DNA of 58,940 nucleotides from Pseudomonadota bacterium (GTDB taxonomy: Bacteria; Pseudomonadota; Gammaproteobacteria; Steroidobacterales; Steroidobacteraceae), in contig JAJZFQ010000058.1 of assembly GCA_021805275.1 (NCBI GenBank), positions 1 to 58,940 of the forward strand, in the 5' to 3' direction. The position numbers were made by a program, and so were the translations under genes. The notes under the pieces are model-generated. The model ran no database searches. It was not told the DNA's origin and worked only from the letters and a program-made list of their open reading frames with translations. Within the stretch, counting starts at the first letter, position 1; every line of letters starts with the position of its first letter. Positions 54,245 to 58,940 of this stretch are shown here, in pieces.

Positions 54245-54765
54245 TTGATGCTCGTGAACACCGCCGCGCCATCGCTGCCGTAGCCAACGTCGACGTAGCC
54301 GACAATGAACGGCGCAGCGATGCGCTCACCGATGAACCCCTGCCGTGCCCGATGTACTGACAGCGCCGCCTGCTGCTCGATGTTCTTGATCGGGACAAAT
54401 CGCCTCCGCACCGTCCTTATTGCTCGTCACGTACGGCTTGACGAACCGTGGCGCCATCAGCCGCGCCGTGTGGCCCTGAACCTGCGGCCGCCGGGCCCAG
54501 ACATGCGCTGCGCCGCACCCTTCCATGCCGATCAGGCGCGGCGGCATGGTGCTGGAAAACACCAGCCCTTAGTGGTGCTTGGGGTGCCTCTTCAGCACCG
54601 CCTTCCCAATCGCTCCTCCACGCCGTGAACCTGAAGGACGTTCTTCGCCAAATCAATGCCGACTGTCGCAATCTCCATAATGAACGCTCCCGCGCCGTTG
54701 CGGTGGTTGCCATGCGCTCCCACCTTGGCACATCAGATGCCCGGTGGAGACCTCTATCCCATTGC
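54245..54765. other. valS-prfC intergenic region (about 520 bp)
   Basis: This stretch has no intact gene. It contains a broken IS110-type transposase on the minus strand (54310-54678). Between the fragment and the valS stop, the same reading frame continues without IS110 similarity as a Gly/Tyr-rich tail (VGYVDVGYGSDGAAVF). The remaining 87 bases before the prfC stop show no recognisable element. Confidence 0.7.
54310..54678 (-). pseudogene. Degenerate IS110-family transposase fragment
   Basis: Three pieces of an IS110-type transposase can be read on the minus strand in different frames. The first, from 54678, is MEIATVGIDLAKNVLQVHGV, carrying the first catalytic Asp of the DEDD domain. The second is AIGKAVLKR, then MPPRLIGMEGCGAAHVWAR and LMAPRFVKPYV. 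The third is VPIKNIEQQAALSVHRARQGF. Frameshifts and an internal deletion after the first piece, an in-frame stop in the second and loss of everything after GFIGERIA leave about one third of the gene. No ends of the element are visible. Confidence 0.85.
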
Positions 54766-56358
54766 TTACAGCGCGTGCTCGCGGGTTTCGCGGAAACTCA
54801 CCTGCGGCCAGCGCTCGAGCGTCAGTTCCAAGTTGACGCGGGACGGCGCGAGATAGACCAGTGTTCCGCTGTGATCGAGCGCGAGCTGCTCGTAGGCACG
54901 GGAGCGGAATTCCTCGAGCTTGCGTGCATCGTCGCAGGCAATCCAGCGCGCCGTCGCCACGTTGACCGGCTCGAACACGCAGCTCACGCCGTACTCGTCC
55001 TGCAGACGGAACGCGACGACCTCGAACTGCAGCTGCCCGACGGCGCCGAGGATCAGCTCATTGTTGCGCAGCGGCTTGAACAGCTGTGTCGCACCCTCCT
55101 CGCAGAGCTGCTCGAGACCCTTGCTGAGCGCCTTCATCTTGAGCGGGTCCTTGAGTACCGCGCGGCGGAAGATCTCCGGGGCAAAGTTCGGAATGCCGGT
55201 AAACACCAGCCGCTCGCCCTCGCTGAAGGTATCGCCGATGTTGATGGTGCCGTGGTTGTGCAGGCCGATGATGTCGCCGGCAAAGGCCTCCTCGGCGTGC
55301 TCGCGCTCGGCGGCCATGAAGGTGAGCGCATCGGCGATGCGCACCTCCTTGCCGAGCCGCACGTGGTGCAGGCGCATCCCGCGGCTGTAGCGCCCCGAGC
55401 ACAGGCGCAGAAACGCGATACGGTCGCGATGGGCTGGATCCATGTTGGCCTGAATCTTGAAGACGAAACCGGTCAGTGCCGGCTCGAGCGGATCAACCTG
55501 GCGCTCGCGCGCCGCGCGCGGCAGCGGTCCCGGGGCGTAGCGGGTGAAGGCGGCGAGCAGTTCCTCGACCCCGAAATTGTTGATGGCCGAGCCGAAGAAC
55601 ACCGGCGTCTGCGCGCCGGCACGGTAGGCCTGGAGATCGAACGCCGGGCTCGCGCCGCGCACCAACTCGATCTCCTCGCGTGCCGCGGCCGTCTCCGCGC
55701 CGAGAAACGCCTCGGCCGCCTCGCTCGCGAGCCCCTCGATCACCCGGTTCTCCCCGATCCGGCCGCGCTCCGCGGCGTTGTACACGTATAGCCGGTCCTC
55801 GAGCAGGTGATAGATACCGCGCAGCGCGCGCCCCATGCCGATCGGCCAGGTCACCGGCGCGGTGCGGATGCCGAGCACCCGCTCGATCTCATCGAGCAAC
55901 TCGATCGGCGCACGGCCCTCGCGGTCGAGCTTGTTGATGAACGTCACGATCGGCGTGGCGCGCAGGCGGCACACCTCCATCAGCTTGATCGTACGCTCCT
56001 CGACCCCCTTGGCGCAGTCGATGACCATCAGCGCCGAGTCGACCGCCGTCAGCGTACGGTAGGTATCCTCGGAGAAGTCCTCGTGGCCCGGGGTGTCGAG
56101 CAGGTTCACGATGCACTCCCCGTAGGGAAACTGCATCACCGAGGAGGTCACTGAGATGCCGCGCTGCTGCTCGAGGCGCATCCAGTCGGAGGTGGCATGG
56201 CGGGCGGCCTTGCGGCCCTTGACGGTGCCGGCCATCTGGATGGCGCCGCCGAACAGCAGCAGCTTCTCGGTGAGCGTGGTCTTGCCAGCGTCGGGGTGCG
56301 AAATGATTGCAAACGTCCTTCGACGCTTGATTTCATTGAATATTTCGTCTTCTGTCAC
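54766..56358 (-). CDS. prfC: Peptide chain release factor 3
   Basis: A 530-residue translational GTPase that recycles RF1 and RF2 after termination. The G1 motif is SHPDAGKTT, with [16 protein letters not shown] as G3 and [12 protein letters not shown] as G4. Domains II and III follow ([22 protein letters not shown], then [13 protein letters not shown]). The GTG at 56358 was chosen because GAGGA lies eight bases upstream and the length then matches E. coli RF3 (529). A TTG at 56373 lies just upstream of that ribosome-binding site. Confidence 0.95.
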   Translation of the reverse strand: MTEDEIFNEIKRRRTFAIISHPDAGKTTLTEKLLLFGGAIQMAGTVKGRKAARHATSDWMRLEQQRGISVTSSVMQFPYGECIVNLLDTPGHEDFSEDTYRTLTAVDSALMVIDCAKGVEERTIKLMEVCRLRATPIVTFINKLDREGRAPIELLDEIERVLGIRTAPVTWPIGMGRALRGIYHLLEDRLYVYNAAERGRIGENRVIEGLASEAAEAFLGAETAAAREEIELVRGASPAFDLQAYRAGAQTPVFFGSAINNFGVEELLAAFTRYAPGPLPRAARERQVDPLEPALTGFVFKIQANMDPAHRDRIAFLRLCSGRYSRGMRLHHVRLGKEVRIADALTFMAAEREHAEEAFAGDIIGLHNHGTINIGDTFSEGERLVFTGIPNFAPEIFRRAVLKDPLKMKALSKGLEQLCEEGATQLFKPLRNNELILGAVGQLQFEVVAFRLQDEYGVSCVFEPVNVATARWIACDDARKLEEFRSRAYEQLALDHSGTLVYLAPSRVNLELTLERWPQVSFRETREHAL

Positions 56359-56670
56359 CAACCAGTTCCTCAAGTATGTACACGTTTATGTACACAGATT
56401 GCAAAGCACGCGCTGCCGATAGCGGCTGCAAGCAGCCCCGGGCGCGTGAAGCGGTGGGCGACAGCGTAAGTCTCTGAGCGCGCTCGATTATAGTTCAGAG
56501 AGGGATGTTTGAGGGTGAATTGCCGCGGGAAGCGCCCCGTGGGTCAGGCCGTTGGAAGGGAACTCGCGCTTTTCCTGCAAAGGGTGTTCCAACTCGTTCA
56601 GTCTCCCAGGGAACACTCTTGACGGGCCGTCCGACGCAGGGGAAGAACCTACCCGCCCAGAATTGGGTCC
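56359..56670. other. Intergenic region upstream of prfC (312 bp)
   Basis: No gene is recognised here. Next to prfC it has the ATGTACAC direct repeat (56376-56395). On the minus strand TTGCAA and TACATA, 18 bp apart, could form the prfC promoter. The rest, up to the stop of the unknown 191-residue gene, has somewhat lower GC than the surroundings and only short chance ORFs. Confidence 0.5.
56376..56395. repeat. Direct repeat of ATGTACAC upstream of prfC
   Basis: ATGTACAC occurs at 56376-56383 and 56388-56395, separated by GTTT, so the palindromic TGTACA cores are 12 bp apart. It lies immediately upstream of the prfC ribosome-binding site and overlaps the probable promoter, which makes it a candidate operator. 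Confidence 0.6.
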
Positions 56671-57246
56671 TCATATGGCTCCCAGCGCGGGCATCGCTAG
56701 ACCGGCCACGCGGCGCCAGGCGTCGATCACATTCTGAAGAACGCTCGACAGCGCCCGCGTGCCAGAGTTTGCCAGCACGAGCACTTGCTGCGTGCCGCCG
56801 TATTTTCCTTCGCCATAGTTGAGCTCGCCGTACCCGGTGCCGAGCGCCAACACCGCATCGTTGTCCCGAATCTGCCTTGCGTCCAAATTGCGGGTCAGGA
56901 TCGCGTGCTTCAGGGCATCGGCCACATCCCCACAGAGCTCCACATCCGCCACGGAGCGATCGGTCCGCAGCATTGTGCAGTGGCCGCCGACCCAAGGCCA
57001 TAACTCGCGCGCCGAGCAGATGTTGACCGGAATCCAACCCGGACGCGCGCGCATGGCCACTTCAGCGAAATGATGCACGTAGATCGTCGCCGCCCCACCC
57101 TCCCGCAGCGCATCGTAGCCGGCGCGCCGACTCACCTCCTCGTTCCCGGAGTGAACGGCATCCGTCAGGCGCTGCTCCGCTGTGAGGTAGGCTTGCCAGG
57201 CGGGAATCACGATCTCGTAGAAGTGCTCGTCCCAGGGTAGCTGCAC
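56671..57246 (-). CDS. Hypothetical protein, 191 residues
   Basis: I do not recognise this protein. It begins QLPWDEHFYEIVIPAWQAYLTAEQRL, has a helical N-terminal half, and then VYHH-like and WVGGHCTMLRTD segments. A Gly-rich stretch (LALGTGYGELNYGEGKYGG) is followed by a C-terminal helix. There is no signal peptide and no membrane helix. The GTG at 57246 is preceded by AGAGGAG at ideal spacing, so longer in-frame starts (up to 57393) are unlikely. It is divergent from the glycosylase gene. The high Trp, Tyr and His content is typical of a real soluble protein. Confidence 0.65.
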   Translation of the reverse strand: MQLPWDEHFYEIVIPAWQAYLTAEQRLTDAVHSGNEEVSRRAGYDALREGGAATIYVHHFAEVAMRARPGWIPVNICSARELWPWVGGHCTMLRTDRSVADVELCGDVADALKHAILTRNLDARQIRDNDAVLALGTGYGELNYGEGKYGGTQQVLVLANSGTRALSSVLQNVIDAWRRVAGLAMPALGAI

Positions 57247-57321
57247 AGAAGTTGCTCCTCTCGTAAGGATCAGCCCTTTCAAGTCCTTTCCGCGGGCAAA
57301 GCCAATTGCCGCCTGGAAGGT

Positions 57322-57350
57322 TTCATAGCATCGGCGCCACGGGTGACAAT
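57322..57350 (+). promoter_or_regulatory. Promoter of the glycosylase gene, predicted leaderless
   Basis: TTCATA (57322-57327) and GACAAT (57345-57350) are 17 bp apart, each with four of six consensus matches. The -10 ends five bases before the ATG at 57356, and no Shine-Dalgarno sequence is present. Confidence 0.45.
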
Positions 57351-57355
57351 ACCGC

Positions 57356-57862
57356 ATGCTGTCATTTGGCTTTCCGCCGGTTGCAACTCCCACGGCGCAC
57401 GTCTTGGTTCTCGGGACCCTTCCCGGGCGCCTGTCGCTGGAGCGCGGGGAGTACTACGCGAACCCCCGGAACATGTTCTGGAAGATCATCGCCGCCCGGA
57501 TTACGGATCTGCCGCCCGACTACGCCGGTCGAGTCGCGGTGTTGAGCCAACACGGCATCGCGCTCTGGGACGTACTTGCGGCAGCGACACGCTCGGGGAG
57601 TCTTGATGCCGATATCGGCGAGGACGCGATCCCGAACCAGTTTTCCGCGTTCCTCCACATTCATCCGGATATCCGGCTCATCGCCTTCAATGGCGCCACC
57701 GCCGCCAAGCTCTACGAGAGGTTTGTCCTGCCCACCCTCGCCGAGCCGCAGCGCGCGATTGCCCGCGCCACCCTGCCCTCTACCAGCCCCGCGCACGCGG
57801 GTATGCCGTTCAAAGACAAAGTCGCGCGTTGGTCGGTGCTGAGCACGAGTGATCCCGCATGA
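57356..57862 (+). CDS. Hypoxanthine-DNA glycosylase-like protein (UDG superfamily)
   Basis: A 168-residue member of the uracil-DNA glycosylase superfamily, closest to the DNA-deoxyinosine/hypoxanthine glycosylase group. Family motifs are FPPVATPTAHVLVLGTLPGRLSLERGEYYANPRNMFW (in outline), IALWDVLAAATRSGSLD, the short IRLIAFNGATAAKLY segment, and LPSTSPAHAG near the end. It should remove deaminated bases such as hypoxanthine from DNA. The stop overlaps the next gene by four bases (ATGA), so the two are coupled. Confidence 0.82.
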   Translation: MLSFGFPPVATPTAHVLVLGTLPGRLSLERGEYYANPRNMFWKIIAARITDLPPDYAGRVAVLSQHGIALWDVLAAATRSGSLDADIGEDAIPNQFSAFLHIHPDIRLIAFNGATAAKLYERFVLPTLAEPQRAIARATLPSTSPAHAGMPFKDKVARWSVLSTSDPA

Positions 57863-58536
57863 ACATCTCGGACCGGCTCATCATATTCAGCGTGCCGCCT
57901 GCAGCGACGCTGCGAGATCAGGACGTGGCGGACCTGGAGTTGTTCAAAGCGGGGCTCGAATGGCGCGAGGGCGCCGGTCTCACGGGCCCGGATGAATTCG
58001 GCCCGCTCTCCGGTGATCGTTGGCACCTCGTGCTTGAACGTTTCCTAAGCCAATCGTCTAACTCGGATAGGACAAGTCAAGCCGCCGATCTCGAATTCCT
58101 GGTCAAGATCCTCGAGCGCACGGCAACCCGCAGGCCCGAGACCGATCGGCTTTGGGCCGACATCCTGCGGCGGTTCATCCGTGACGACTATGGCGTGCCG
58201 AGCGGAAGGCCGAAGCAGGCCGTGCGCGATCAACTATTGTCGCGGCACTATTGGCTCGTTCGCAGAATCTTCCCAAACCTCAGTGAGGATGACTGTGCCG
58301 ATGCCGTCGCGACAGTCTATGCGGAGACCGGTAGCAGCTTGTCCGCAGCGCGCATCAAACGCATCGCGAAGACGGCGCAGAACAAGACCGCGGCGCTCCT
58401 TTGGATTGAGGAGCAATTGAGGTTCTTCGCCAAGCACGCACCCGAGGTTGTCGAACGGGCCCTTCTGGCTACGTTCGAACCGCTTGCCTCGGACAGGAAG
58501 CTTCTGGCCGACTTCTCCCGACAAAAAGTCAAGTAG
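57859..58536 (+). CDS. Hypothetical protein, 225 residues, coupled to the glycosylase gene
   Basis: A predicted mostly helical, charged soluble protein with no family that I recognise. The first part (to about 70) contains LELFKAGLEWREGAGLTGPDEFGPL. The second contains WADILRRFIRDDYGVPSGRPKQAVRDQLLSRHYWLVRRIFPNLSEDDCADAV (in outline), and the last part has ARIKRIAKTAQNKTAALLWIEEQLRFF. The ATG overlaps the glycosylase stop, which supports expression with it. No catalytic motif, signal peptide or membrane helix is seen. Confidence 0.65.
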   Translation: MNISDRLIIFSVPPAATLRDQDVADLELFKAGLEWREGAGLTGPDEFGPLSGDRWHLVLERFLSQSSNSDRTSQAADLEFLVKILERTATRRPETDRLWADILRRFIRDDYGVPSGRPKQAVRDQLLSRHYWLVRRIFPNLSEDDCADAVATVYAETGSSLSAARIKRIAKTAQNKTAALLWIEEQLRFFAKHAPEVVERALLATFEPLASDRKLLADFSRQKVK

Positions 58537-58540
58537 TGAT

Positions 58541-58572
58541 CAGTGCGGAAAGTCCTCTGACTTTCCGCACTG
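58541..58572 (+). terminator. 13-bp perfect hairpin after the 225-residue gene
   Basis: CAGTGCGGAAAGT (58541-58553) and its exact complement ACTTTCCGCACTG (58560-58572) flank the loop CCTCTG, starting four bases after the stop codon. There is no T tract; a second small inverted repeat, CCAGC-G-GCTGG, follows at once. It may be a terminator, a 3'-end stabiliser or a small mobile repeat. Confidence 0.65.
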
Positions 58573-58616
58573 CCAGCGGCTGGACGCCAAGTCCGGCGCC
58601 TCACTATCGTGGCGCC

Positions 58617-58784
58617 ATGGCTCACAGGAAATTCGACATGCGTCAAACGATCGGGACCCTGCTTCGTACGGTGGCGGCCGCAGGGCCGATCGGCTGGATG
58701 GCCCTGGTGACTTGCGCGGCGCTGGCACTGGCCGCCTACGCCATTTCGGCCATCCTCACGATTGTTCACACTTTCAAGGGCTAG
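58617..58784 (+). CDS. Small single-span membrane protein
   Basis: A 55-residue protein beginning MAHRKFDMRQTIGTLLRTVAA, with one membrane helix (about 26-50, WMALVTCAALALAAYAISAILTIV) and a short tail HTFKG. The frame is open from 58536, but the ATG at 58617 lies after the preceding hairpin and gives a sensible positively charged N-terminus. No family is recognised. A weak hairpin (AGCCGA / TCGGCT, 58783-58804) follows the stop. Confidence 0.45.
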   Translation: MAHRKFDMRQTIGTLLRTVAAAGPIGWMALVTCAALALAAYAISAILTIVHTFKG

Positions 58785-58894
58785 CCGACTTCGGTAGTTC
58801 GGCTTCGTGCAATTATTGAGAAATGCGTAAGTGAGTGACACTTTTTCCGCTTCTTGCGGTCCAAGCACCCGGAATGGTTACATTCGGGGTACTG

Positions 58895-58940
58895 ATGAAG
58901 CATTCAGAGAAGCGCAAGGAACTGGAGCGACGCCGACGAC
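58895..58940 (+). CDS. Possible start of a gene cut by the window end
   Basis: An ATG at 58895 opens a frame reading MKHSEKRKELERRRR that runs off the end of the window. GGGG lies about six bases upstream. Only 15 codons are visible, all charged, so neither reality nor function can be judged. Confidence 0.25.
   Translation, partial: MKHSEKRKELERRRR

Noticed and set aside
54417..54731. 104-codon open frame on the minus strand between valS and prfC
   Set aside because: It is an out-of-frame reading of the IS110 remnant; the transposase motifs lie in other frames.

Overview
The window is 58.9 kb of GC-rich, densely coding chromosomal DNA from a free-living, respiring Gram-negative bacterium. 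The order lptG-lptF / pepA-holC-valS, a proton-pumping quinol oxidase (cyoABCD), RdgC, prfC and an SAH riboswitch in front of ahcY all fit a high-GC gammaproteobacterium, for example the Xanthomonadales/Nevskiales/Steroidobacterales area. This placement rests on gene content and order only. No rRNA, tRNA, CRISPR array, prophage or intact insertion sequence was seen. The only mobile trace is a broken IS110-type transposase next to valS.

Layout. 0-5.9 kb: sugar nucleotidyltransferase, membrane protein of unknown function, HAD hydrolase, DUF1203 protein, exported multicopper oxidase and a KirBac-type potassium channel. 5.9-8.6 kb: arginase and ornithine cyclodeaminase (arginine to ornithine to proline), divergent from an Lrp/AsnC regulator with a palindromic operator between them. 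8.7-12.4 kb: ddl, a glutathione transferase, rdgC and an EamA exporter. 12.5-19.2 kb: cyoABCD followed by a large AfsR/CadC-like ATPase regulator on the same strand. 19.5-22.3 kb: gph, a methyltransferase, an orphan lipoprotein and a 67-residue basic HTH-like protein with its own promoter and terminator.

22.5-33.4 kb is one-carbon metabolism. It holds adenosine kinase-metK-ahcY, with an SAH riboswitch between metK and ahcY, then a complete soluble NAD-linked formate dehydrogenase operon (fdsGBA-fdhD-fdsD) and S-formylglutathione hydrolase. Together these make and recycle S-adenosylmethionine and oxidise formaldehyde-derived formate.

33.4-40.9 kb: a YbhGFSR-like ABC efflux system with a NodT-type outer-membrane factor, divergent from a CecR-type TetR regulator. 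41-47.1 kb: an IclR regulator, a rhomboid protease and a Gld-like ABC transporter with an auxiliary protein and a DUF4340 protein. 47.1-54.2 kb: lptG-lptF divergent from pepA-holC-valS. 54.2-58.9 kb is less conserved: the IS110 remnant, prfC, an unknown 191-residue protein, a hypoxanthine-DNA-glycosylase-like gene coupled to an unknown gene, a 13-bp perfect hairpin and a small membrane protein.

Several monocistronic genes (gph, the methyltransferase, the rhomboid gene, the glycosylase, nearly fdsG) have a -10-like hexamer only 5-8 nt before the start codon and no Shine-Dalgarno sequence. This suggests recurrent leaderless transcription. The best-supported non-coding element is the SAH riboswitch. 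The least understood genes are those at the right end.
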